Source: Heracleum sosnowskyi (Eukaryota; Streptophyta; Magnoliopsida; Apiales; Apiaceae). From it: a stretch of DNA of 64,000 nt. The stretch lies in the NCBI GenBank assembly GCA_030848705.1, contig JAUIZM010000017.1, positions 2,356,001-2,420,000 of the forward strand, in the 5' to 3' direction. Numbering within the stretch: position 1 is the first letter of the stretch; each line of letters opens with the position of its first letter. The notes below the pieces were generated by a model. It made no database searches. It was not told the DNA's origin and was given only the letters and a program-made list of their open reading frames with translations. Positions 33,314-42,883 of the stretch are shown here, in pieces. The translations under genes and the position numbers were made by a program.

Positions 33314-34440
33314 TGTTAGGTCCAAAGTATCGTAGAAGGGGGGGTTGAATACGATACTCACAAATAATTCAATTTCGTTCGCGGATTAATCTTTCAGTTC
33401 TATAACGAAATCAAACACACCAAACCAAATCAAGTTTCGGGGAATATATCTTTTTATAAATATAAACCTCGAGGGGTGCTACAATTTCTAATCCGTAGAT
33501 TAGCGTCAATGAGTTTAAGGTTACACAAATACAAAACAATGATCAAGTTCTGAGCACTATTAATTTCTCTGATAATTTTCTCCGGCTCTTCTCTCTCTCA
33601 GTAATGTCTCTGTATTAAAATCCTTAACTGAAGAAGACACATTCTTCACTCTGTATTAACTGCAGACTTTGATTTGAAAAACCATCGAACCAAACTTGTA
33701 GAAACAATCCTGGCCGTTGGATCTTCTTCAACTTGAAAAACAAGTATTACTTTCCACCTGCTCCCAATTAAAAAACCATCGAATGGTTTAAGAAACCATC
33801 GAATGAAACAAATCATTTTACCATTCGATAGTTTTTAAAACAAAACTATCGAATGCTAAATTGATTTATTTGTTTTTAATTCAATCACCTTAAACTCTCA
33901 TTCGATAGTTTTCTTAAAAGAAAAACTATCGAATTGATTTACTTGTCATTTGTCCTTTAGTAATAACTCCTGAGCTCCCGGGTGTTTAAGTAATAGACAG
34001 TATCAATTTCTTCGGAGATGATAAAATAACTTGATCTTTTCAGTGCCGTCACCTAGTGCAACTGGTCTGGTTCACAGATGAATAACACTTGATCAATTCT
34101 TATTTTATGACTTCAATTATAATGCTGCTGATACGTCCCTTGTCGTTCTGGTTGCTTCATCACTGGAATCCCGTGGTACTGAACCCTAAATCATTCACAT
34201 ACTTCTGTCGTCTTCAAAGTCTTGTTTCTATTGCTGTCACTGAGGCTTGAACATTTTCATGAACTTCTTTCCGTGACCTGTTTACGGACTTCAAGAATAC
34301 ATAACGTATTTTGATTTTTTGAGTTTACCTTTTCTTCTCTGATTCTGGATTCCTGTGCTTCTATTAATACTATTGTCTGTCTTGTCCTTTGTTGAGTTGT
34401 AGTTATCTCTTTTACATCTTATGTTACATTATGCTTTACA
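33314..34440 (-). repeat. E2 5' LTR (1127 bp)
   Basis: It is the same length as 20908-22034. The differences I saw are single transitions near positions 33753, 34019 and 34225 (T/C, C/T, C/T against the other copy). Confidence 0.95.
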
Positions 34441-34797
34441 ATATGTTACGTGTTTGTGGGAATAATTTCCAATGACATGGGATACAATGGTTTTAGAAGT
34501 ACTTTAATGAAGTGAAGAAGGCAAGATATGGGGCCCACGCATTAAAGAACAAAACTTGTATGAAATACAACTGATGATTAATAAGGAAGAGGAGAAATTA
34601 ATTAAATGTCTTTTATTGCCTTTTGTGGAGTACACGTGAAGTAAAAAGGAATGGGTTCTTCACTTGTGCTGGTGTAAATGAGGTTCAAAGTATAGTTAAA
34701 TATGTGGGGTCCGTGTATTTAAACATTTACAAGAATGAAGTCAAACAAGAAGGGATAAAAGAAAGCAAGTATTCAGAAGATTTGCTTATTTACATAT
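34441..34797 (+). other. LARD internal segment between E2 and E3
   Basis: This 357-bp piece of the host element begins with E2's target duplicate ATATG and ends with E3's target CATAT. I see no supported gene; one 63-codon ORF is not recognisable. Confidence 0.75.
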
Positions 34798-35416
34798 TGT
34801 TGCCCAGTAAATAACAATTGTAGAAGGGGGTTGAATATAATTGTATAAGATTCTCGACTTTATATAACACAAATATGAAAGATCAATAATAATAACAATA
34901 ACAGCTTTATTAACTTTGATATAAAACTGTTACAAACTCTCTTAAGAAATTCTGATGTTCTTAAGAGCTGCTAGCTTACAAAAACTCTCTCAAGAAATTC
35001 TGTTCTTAAGAGCTTCTCTCTTGATTCCCTCGATTATGTTCTCTCTCGAATGAATACATAAATCGAAACCAAGACTGTGTTTATATAGTGCACACAGCTT
35101 CTCTATCAATAACAAGATAAGTCCTAATCATAACAAAGATAGAAACATATCTTTAATCGATAGCTGCATTCTACAAACCAGGAACAAATAGAATAAACTT
35201 CCATGTTTATCTAGACTCCAAATATAACTCGAAGTAGGAATCCTGATCAGCTTCAAGTTCTGATGATCAATCCTGATCATAGTCTGAGTAGGAATCCTGA
35301 CGATCAATAAGATACTGACGCTTGATCAAATACTGATGACCATGCAATACTGATGACGTCAGCAATCCTGATCAGTTGAGTCTAGCTTCTGACGATCATT
35401 GAATTCTGATCTAACA
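34798..35416 (-). repeat. E3 3' LTR (619 bp)
   Basis: It spans TGTTGCC to TCTAACA in + orientation and pairs with 45244-45862. It contains repeated AATCCTGAT(C/G) and AATACTGATGA words and nested TGATCA palindromes between about 35235 and 35410. Confidence 0.95.
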
Positions 35417-35417
35417 A

Positions 35418-35432
35418 TCTCCCCCAATCTCA
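35418..35432 (-). promoter_or_regulatory. E3 3' polypurine tract
   Basis: On the minus strand, GAGATTGGGGGAGAT directly precedes the 3' LTR. Confidence 0.82.
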
Positions 35433-35570
35433 TACTTTGTGAAATAAAGTATAGATTCCAAATATTCAATGATGTCAAAAACATGTATCAAAATGTACGA
35501 GTATCTTCAGAAACAACTTATCTGTTTAAGCTTTTTGATAGAACAGATTCATCTTCAAGAAATTGGATAA

Positions 35571-38500
35571 TTAACTTTCTTCTTTTTCTTCAAGAATTTG
35601 AATCAGTCTTTCCTTAAGATTTCTGAGTTCTTCATCTTCCTCATTAATCTGGTAGATAGCTGCTCTGAGATTCTGTATGGAGTTTCTCTGTAGACTGTGC
35701 TCTTCAAGCAAAAGATAAGCAATTTCCTTCCCATCAGGATTGAGAGAAAGATGAGTCATGCCAAAATTTACTTCTTTAACAGCAGTACCCCTTTACATTT
35801 CCACATCCTGACCTCTTTGATTTAAGTACATGGGAGTATAATTACCATCGAAATTACTGTTTCCATCCAGTCTTCTTCTTATAGTTGACAAAATAATGTC
35901 ACTCCATTCTTTGTACACTTGGTTCTTCCATCTTAACAGATAGTGAACATATTTCAGTTCCTGTGTAGTTTTCATCAGCAGATCTTGAATAGATAGAATC
36001 TTCACACTACCATCTTTCATGAAGTACAGAAGCTTTTCTTTCTTTTCAAAACCATCATGACAATCTATAACTATATCAACAGCTAATAAATTGTTCAGGT
36101 TTTCAGAAGTTAAAGTACCTCCAATTTCTGTCAAGGAGTAAGGATCAACATATGACATATTCAGATATTCACCATCTCTGTGTCCAATACCTCCTCTTGA
36201 ATTACTTGACAATTGCTTCAGATTCGAAAACATCTTTAACCAGAGTGTTTTTGATCTAGCCATATCAGACAAATCAACAACACTTGAAGCACTTGTAATA
36301 ATTCTACCAGACTGAAAATTGATAGGTGTATCACAACTTAATGTGCTAATATGTTTCCACTTCTTGTATTTCTCCTTTTCATGAGCGTAGCTTCTTTCAA
36401 GTAAAGATTCTTGTCTGCTTGAATTTCTCCATTTTCTTTCATTTGAAACTTTAAGCCTTTGTAGATAGAGATTGAAATCTTCATTTGTTCTTTTTGTAAT
36501 ATCTCTTCTTCTGGCTTCTTCTTCATCATCTACTTCTTTGTTGTGACAATCAACAACAGTAGATAAGATTATCAAATCAACCTCTTGCAGAATTTCAGAT
36601 TCATCAGGATCTTGAATATTGTCAGGATTAGAATCTTCAATTTGATTTGTATTGCTGAGAGTTGATTTACTTGATTTTCTTCTCAATTCAGGTTCTTCTT
36701 CAACAATTCCATCATCACCAAAAGTAGATCTGTCAGGAACTACTAGAGTTTGAATAGGTTCAGGAATTTCTTCAATTCTTAACCCTCTAGACCTTGTCCG
36801 TCTAGGTACTGTTTGAGTTGAAGAACCTCTTTTACTTCTTCTAGCACCTCTTCTACCTCTGCTTCCTCTACCTCTAGCAGGAGCAGTATAGCTTTCCATT
36901 GTCTCTCTTTGTAGTCTCAAGAATTCTTCATGTGAGAGATCTGGATATTCTTCACTTGCTGTAGAGAGTGCTTTTCTCGCAAATAATTGTTGAACTCTTT
37001 TATCAGTGTGATATAGAGTAACAATTCTGCCGTCTTTTGTAGAAAACTTCTGGAATAAATTTGATGCATCTTCAGGATTATCAATAATCACATCTTCATC
37101 ACCTTCAGGAATTGTAGCAAGAATGTGTCCATGACCAGGTGTCAGGATTTGATCTTCCGTCAGGATCTGAGATTGCACCAATGTTCTTACTGTCTTAACT
37201 CCAGAATCAGAAACATGAGTTGACTGCGTAGTCTGACTTTGAGAAGTTTGAATTGTAGACTTCAAAACCGCAGCATCAGAGGTTTCTCCTTGTATCACTT
37301 TGTTACCACCATCATCTCCAGTATCATCATCATTATTTCTTAATACTAGATCAGGTGTACATTTTGTCTGAATAACCTTCTCCCCCTTTTTTGACATCAG
37401 GATTTGACAATAATTGCAAAATTAAGGAAAGAGAGGCTTGAATTTCAGTTACCTTAGTATCCAGAGAATCAATTCTTTGATTGATTGAGGTTTGTTCTGA
37501 AACAACAGATTTCACTTGGGATTCCACTACCCTTAGTTGTAAAGTAGTAGGCACCTTTGTAAAATTATTAAAGATATCAGTCCTCACTTTTTCAGTTGAA
37601 CCCTTGATAGAATCAATCTCACTTTTCAGGCTTTTGGATAACAGAGTAGTAGCCTTCAGATGATTCTTCAAGTCTTGATTCTCTATAGACTTCACTGTAT
37701 TATAGGCATGTTCAATAGCAGAAGAAAAACTGATAGATTCATCAGAATTGTGCCATGAATTGTTTCATTCATTCTGTCTAAATGCCTCTGCAGGATCAAA
37801 GGAAGGAATAGAAAAATCTTGTCTCTGATCTTTCCCAGTGGAAGCATTGCTAGCCATATATGTACTTGATGAACCAAAATTAGTTCCAAGACTAATTTTG
37901 AGTGCTGTAGCAAGCTGTTCCTTCTCTTTTCTATTCTCATTATCATCATCACTATCATCATCAGAATTATCATCATCAGAACCATGAGATATATCAGGAT
38001 CAGGAATTGCAATACCTTTCAGTTTATCCTGTGGTTCTGAGATAGGATGACCCATTGGTCTTGAACGAAGTGGCTGAATCAAAATAGGTTCATTATCAGG
38101 AGCACCACTAGCGTCAGGATGAACATCGTCAGGATTTGATATGCTTGCATCAGTATTTGCTACCAATGGTTCTTGTGGAGCTTGAGGTTCAGAAGCTGCT
38201 TCAACACTTTGAGCTAAAGGTTCTTGTGTGCTTCCCTCATTGACAATGTTCTCGACCAATCTTTCAACAGAAGCTGTAGCTTTGCCTGCATCTTCACTTT
38301 GAGAAGATGGTTCTTGTGTAGCTGGAATGTTGATGTCTTCATTCTCCCTTTGAGAAAATGGTTCTTGTGTGACCATTCCACTATCTAAGCCTTCACCCAA
38401 ACTTTGATTGAGTGGTTCTTGTGTGGCAGGATCAACAGTAGCTGCTGAATTACTCTGAAATTCAGGTTCTTGTGGGCTTGATCCTTTCAGCTTCTTCTGT

Positions 38501-39264
38501 CTCTGATAGACTAACTCTTCTGCATTCCTCTTTTTCTTTGATGTAGGTGTAAGACCAACCAAGGAAGCAGTTGTAGAAACCTTCTCCCAAGAATATCTTC
38601 GAATCTGAGATGGAGAGGCTGGAGAGTCTGATATAGAGACAACTTTTGTTGCTGCATCAGGAATACTAACATCAGGATTTGATGTCTGAATATCAGTATC
38701 CTTCATTTGCACTGTCAAAGGAATATGATACATGCTCTTTGATAATTTCCTTGTCTTTTGTGGTTTTGATGAAGGTACCACAGCTTTAGTAGCAGTATCA
38801 GCAACTTCCTTGTTCACATTCATCACAGAGGATATAGGTAAGTCATCCTCTGAATCACTTTCATCAATCAACCTTAACTTCCTTTTCACAGGAACATCCT
38901 TAACAACCTTATCAGCTTTCTTCACCAGGACCCCTTGTACACCCCCTTGTATCTTCTTTTTAGTGAGTGGTGTAGAGGAAAAATCCTTTGAACCTGATTG
39001 CCTTCCAGACACATCAGTTCTAGCTGATTTCTTTGATTTTACAACTAAAGTCTTTTGAGAGACAGTAGAGGTGGTTGTTAACTGTTTAGACTGTTTAGGT
39101 TGCATGCTTGTGTCAGGAACAAGGTGGGTTGGGCCTTATACCATAGCATTAGAAAGTAGTCCATAACGAGTAGGCATTTTCTGATGTAAGAAAAACCTAA
39201 CCTCATCAGGAATAAAAGCATTTCCTATGTTACTTTTCCTGCACAATTTGTTAGTAACACTCAT
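35571..39264 (-). pseudogene. E3 accessory ORF, N-terminally deleted and broken
   Basis: The remnant frame opens at ATG 39264 for about 42 codons that align in position with the end of the N-terminal domain in E1. It meets TAA near 39136, continues in the same frame to TGA at 37765-37767, and then to about 37380. There a run of six A (37387-37392) next to GGGGG shifts the frame; E1 has five A at this place. The rest runs 37397-35793 and, after an in-frame stop, 35759-35571. The C-terminal part keeps the K-x2-L-x-YFM-x-DG and SLRAAIYQ-like features of E1's C-terminal domain. The W-x-FFF domain is missing. The middle carries several repeats of a QEPL/S-QS unit (about 38170-38450). Confidence 0.8.
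37378..37392 (-). promoter_or_regulatory. E3 internal polypurine tract inside aORF
   Basis: On the minus strand, AAAAAAGGGGGAGAA lies in the aORF remnant, equivalent to the E1 and E2 tracts. Confidence 0.5.
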
Positions 39265-39526
39265 AGTGATATAGAGATGATAAATAATAAACTCTGATAA
39301 TAATGAAATTGAAATTGATAATTAAGACTGAAAACTTAATCAAGGACTAAGTAATAATCTAATTGTCCAGAGTTTACCAGGAGTGTTGATGACAATTTAG
39401 CATAGAATCTCTGGTTTTCATACCAGCTTCAAAATCTGAGCATCAGGATTTGATCAAAGATACATACCTTTCTGAATAACCATCAGGATTTGACAGTTAT
39501 CAGGATTTCCTCTCTGTAGCTTTTCC
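39265..39526 (-). other. E3 pol-aORF spacer with AATCCTGAT words
   Basis: Between pol and the aORF remnant, the complement of AATCCTGAT or a close variant occurs near 39440, 39482 and 39500. No gene is seen. The spacer is far shorter than in E1 or E2. Confidence 0.6.
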
Positions 39527-42500
39527 TCAGAAATTCTCAAAATTCATCATTCCAAGTTCATTCACCAACTTATTGAAAGTAGCTTCAGGTAGTGGCTTGG
39601 TGAATATATCAGCTAGTTGTTGATCAGTAGGAACAAAGTGAAGTTCAATTGTTCCTTCCAGAACCTGTTCTCTTATAAAGTGATATCTGATACTTATGTG
39701 TTTAGTAAGAGAATGCTGAACTGGATTTCCTGTCATTGCAATAGCACTTTGGTTATCACAATAAATAGGGATTTTTGAGTATGACAGGCCATAATCTAAC
39801 AACTGATTTCTCATCCACATTATCTGAGCACAACAACTTCCTGCAGCAATGTACTCAGCTTCTGCAGTTGAAGTGGAAATAGATTTCTGCTTTTTACTGA
39901 ACCATGAAACTAGTCTTCCGCCCAAAAACTGAAAACTTCCTGAAGTACTTTTCCTGTCTATTTTGCATCCTGCAAAATCAGCATCTGAATAACCACACAA
40001 CCCAAAATCTGATTCCCTTGCATACCAAAGGCCAAGTGAAGGAGTGCCTTTGAGATATCTGAAAATTCTTTTGACTGCAATCAGATGTGGTTCTCTAGGT
40101 TTTGCTTGAAATCTTGCACATAGACAGGTTGCAAACATGATATCTGGTCTACTGGCAGTGAGATACAATAAAGAGCCAATCATTCCTCTGTAGTGAGTTA
40201 CATCTACCTCTTCACCTTGATCAGGATCAAGTTTGGTAGCTGTAGCTATGGGAGTTGAAGCAGGAGTATTGTCTTGCATGTTAAACCTTGTCAGTAAATT
40301 CCTTGTGTATTTAGACTGATTAATAAAAATCCCTTCATCAGTCTGTTTAACTTGAAGACCCAGAAAGTAACTCATTTCTCCCATCATGCTCATTTGATAT
40401 CTTGACTGCATAAGCTTGGAAAACTTTTCACACAGCTTATTGTTTGTTGACCCAAAAATGATATCATCAACATAAATCTGAACTAACAGCAACTCCTTAC
40501 CATGATTCAAATAAAATAGAGTTTTATCAATTGCACCTCTTTTGAATCCACTTTCCAGTAAGAATTGAGCTAAGGTTTCATACCATGCTCTTGGAGCTTG
40601 CTTTAGTCCATAAAGTGCCTTATCCAGTCTGTAGACATGATCTGGATATGTAGGATCAATGAAACCAGGAGGTTGTTCAACATAAACTTCTTCCTCCAGT
40701 TCACCATTTAAGAAAGCACTTTTAACATCCATCTGGAAAACCTTGAATTTCTTATGTGCTCCATAAGCAAGAAATATCCTGATGGCTTCTAGTCTTGCAA
40801 CAGGAGCAAAAGTTTCATCATAGTCAATTCCCTCTTGTTGGGAATACCCCTTTGCAACTAGTCTAGCTTTATTTCTGATAATGACTCCATCAGAATCAGT
40901 CTTGTTCTTGAAAATCCACTTTGTACCAACAATTGATCTATTCTTTGGTCTTGGTACCAGTTTCCAGACTTCATTCCTTTCAAATTCATTCAGTTCTTCT
41001 TGCATTGCAGTAACCCAATCAGCATCTTTAAGTGCATCTTCAACTTTCTTAGGCTCCTCCTTGGATAGAAAGTTATTATATAAACATTCATTCTGAGTTG
41101 CACTTCTTGTTTGAACACCTGCATCAGGATCTCCAATTATCAAATCAGGAGAATGATCTTTTGTCCATTTCTTTGCTGGTGTCAAATTGTTTCTTGAAGT
41201 AGATGTTCCCCCTGGATTGGTGTTATCTTGATTGAAAGAATTTGATTGATTTGAAGCTCTCCCTGAATTATTGCTATGCCCTCCTGATGTGTTATCAGGA
41301 TCTTCACTTGAATCAGTATCTGAAGAAATCTGTCCTGATGATTGAGTTGTTTCTGAACTTGTAGTTGAATGCCGTTGCTCCCCCTCAACATTAGCACTAC
41401 TAGTTGTATCACTGTTGTTTGCATCATCAGTATTAGCACCATCAGTACCTGGTGAGTCATCAGGATTTGGTGACCCGTCAGTACTGGATGAATGGACAGC
41501 TTCTGATTCACTTTCTACAGGTTCCTTGGAAGCTTCATTTTCAAATAGCAATCTATCATGCGAGTCTTCAATGATTCCAGTTATCTTCTTACCATCAAAA
41601 GATACATGTATTGACTCCATGACAGTTCTTGTTCTCAAATTAAAAACTCTGAAGGCTCTTGATGTAGGATAACCTATGAATATTCCTTCATCAGCCTTTG
41701 TTTCAAATTTCCCTAGCTGTTCAGGATGAGTTCTGAGAACAAAACATTTACAGCCAAACACATGCAAATGCTTCAGACTTGGTTTCTTCTCTTTGAGTGA
41801 CTGATAAGGAGTGACACCATGCCTGTTTATCAATGTGAGATTTTGTGTATAGCATGCTGTGTTGACTGCTTCTGCCCAGAAATATGTAGGTAATTTAGCT
41901 TCTTCCAACATAGTTCTGCCAGCTTCAATAAGAGTTCTATTCTTCTTTTCTACTACTCCATTTTGCTGAGGTGTGCCAGGAGCAGAGAATTGTTGAATGA
42001 TTCCTTTGTATTTACAGAACTCTTCCATCTTTGAATTCTTAAATTCAGTACCATTATCACTTCTCAGAATCTTGACTTTGTACTTTGTGGTTGTCTCAAT
42101 CATCCTCACATGATCCAACAGAACTTCAGGAGTTTCATCTTTTCTATGCAGAAAATACACCCAGGTGAATCTAGAATATTCATCAACAATTACAAGAGTG
42201 TACCTTTTCTTACTGATGGACATGATGTTGACTGGACCAAACAGATCAAGATGTAGCATGTGATATGGTTCTTCAATAGAGGATTCTGATTTACTCTGGA
42301 ATGATGTCCTTCTTTGTTTTGCTTTTTGGCATGCATCACAGAGTCCATCAGGTGTATATAAGACATTAGGTAATCCTCTTACTAACTCTTTCTTAACCAA
42401 CTCATTGATGTTGCTGAAGTTGAGATGAGAAAGCTTCTTGTGCCAATTCCAACTTTCATCTACTGAAGCTTTACTGATGAAACATGTAGGGGAGCCATCA

Positions 42501-42865
42501 GTATCTGAGAGAATGTTGGCTTCATATATGTTACCATGCCTGTAGCCAGTTAGTGCTATCTTCCCTGTTGCTTTACTGACTACCTCACAATGTGTGGAAT
42601 AGAAATTGACATGATAACCTCTGTCAGTGATTTGACTAATACTCAACAAGTTGTGTTTTAGTCCCTTCACTAGAGCTACTTTTTCAATGATGACATTTCC
42701 AATGATTATATTGCCATATCCCAAGGTTTGTCCAATGTTGCCATCTCCATAAGACACAGTTGGGCCAGCTTTTTCCTCATATTCTGATAACAGGGCTTTG
42801 TTTCCAGTCATGTGCACAGAACATCCACTATCCATGACTAACACATTTTTCCTTTTACCCTGCAT
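39527..42865 (-). CDS. pol: E3 Pol polyprotein, intact
   Basis: This is a 1112-codon ORF, the same length as E1 Pol. It has protease DSG at residues 12-14, an H-H-C-C integrase module, an integrase core (LDLFGPV, RSDNGTEF, VVEKKNRT), an Asp/Thr/Asn-rich linker that encodes NPD through the element word AATCCTGAT, RT with YVDD, and RNase H with ADIFTKPL. It is in the same frame as gag, separated by a TAG and five codons. The first ATG is at the conserved CAG/GG junction. No lesions are seen. Confidence 0.93.
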   Translation of the reverse strand: MQGKRKNVLVMDSGCSVHMTGNKALLSEYEEKAGPTVSYGDGNIGQTLGYGNIIIGNVIIEKVALVKGLKHNLLSISQITDRGYHVNFYSTHCEVVSKATGKIALTGYRHGNIYEANILSDTDGSPTCFISKASVDESWNWHKKLSHLNFSNINELVKKELVRGLPNVLYTPDGLCDACQKAKQRRTSFQSKSESSIEEPYHMLHLDLFGPVNIMSISKKRYTLVIVDEYSRFTWVYFLHRKDETPEVLLDHVRMIETTTKYKVKILRSDNGTEFKNSKMEEFCKYKGIIQQFSAPGTPQQNGVVEKKNRTLIEAGRTMLEEAKLPTYFWAEAVNTACYTQNLTLINRHGVTPYQSLKEKKPSLKHLHVFGCKCFVLRTHPEQLGKFETKADEGIFIGYPTSRAFRVFNLRTRTVMESIHVSFDGKKITGIIEDSHDRLLFENEASKEPVESESEAVHSSSTDGSPNPDDSPGTDGANTDDANNSDTTSSANVEGEQRHSTTSSETTQSSGQISSDTDSSEDPDNTSGGHSNNSGRASNQSNSFNQDNTNPGGTSTSRNNLTPAKKWTKDHSPDLIIGDPDAGVQTRSATQNECLYNNFLSKEEPKKVEDALKDADWVTAMQEELNEFERNEVWKLVPRPKNRSIVGTKWIFKNKTDSDGVIIRNKARLVAKGYSQQEGIDYDETFAPVARLEAIRIFLAYGAHKKFKVFQMDVKSAFLNGELEEEVYVEQPPGFIDPTYPDHVYRLDKALYGLKQAPRAWYETLAQFLLESGFKRGAIDKTLFYLNHGKELLLVQIYVDDIIFGSTNNKLCEKFSKLMQSRYQMSMMGEMSYFLGLQVKQTDEGIFINQSKYTRNLLTRFNMQDNTPASTPIATATKLDPDQGEEVDVTHYRGMIGSLLYLTASRPDIMFATCLCARFQAKPREPHLIAVKRIFRYLKGTPSLGLWYARESDFGLCGYSDADFAGCKIDRKSTSGSFQFLGGRLVSWFSKKQKSISTSTAEAEYIAAGSCCAQIMWMRNQLLDYGLSYSKIPIYCDNQSAIAMTGNPVQHSLTKHISIRYHFIREQVLEGTIELHFVPTDQQLADIFTKPLPEATFNKLVNELGMMNFENF

Positions 42866-42883
42866 CAGAATAGTAAAACACTA
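42860..42883 (-). promoter_or_regulatory. E3 gag-pol junction, splice-acceptor-like
   Basis: The gag TAG (42881-42883) is followed by 18 bases and then CAGGGTA. Here pol happens to be in frame with gag, unlike E1 and E2. Confidence 0.4.

Larger units (their letters stand above)
20908..34440 (-). mobile_element. Sirevirus-like copia element E2 (13,533 bp, minus strand)
   Basis: It has full-length 1127-bp LTRs at both ends, a 5-bp target duplication ATATG (20903-20907 and 34441-34445), an initiator-Met PBS beside the upper LTR and a polypurine tract beside the lower LTR. Reading on the minus strand: gag, pol, a motif-rich spacer, a 1263-codon accessory ORF, LTR. I count three differences between the LTRs. 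That is very recent: of order 0.1 million years if a rate near 1.3e-8 per site per year applies. Gag and pol are already broken, so it was probably mobilised in trans or broke after insertion. Confidence 0.95.

Noticed and set aside
34798..35416. Independent gene promoter in the 619-bp repeat
   Set aside because: It is the E3 LTR; the same sequence is at 45244-45862.
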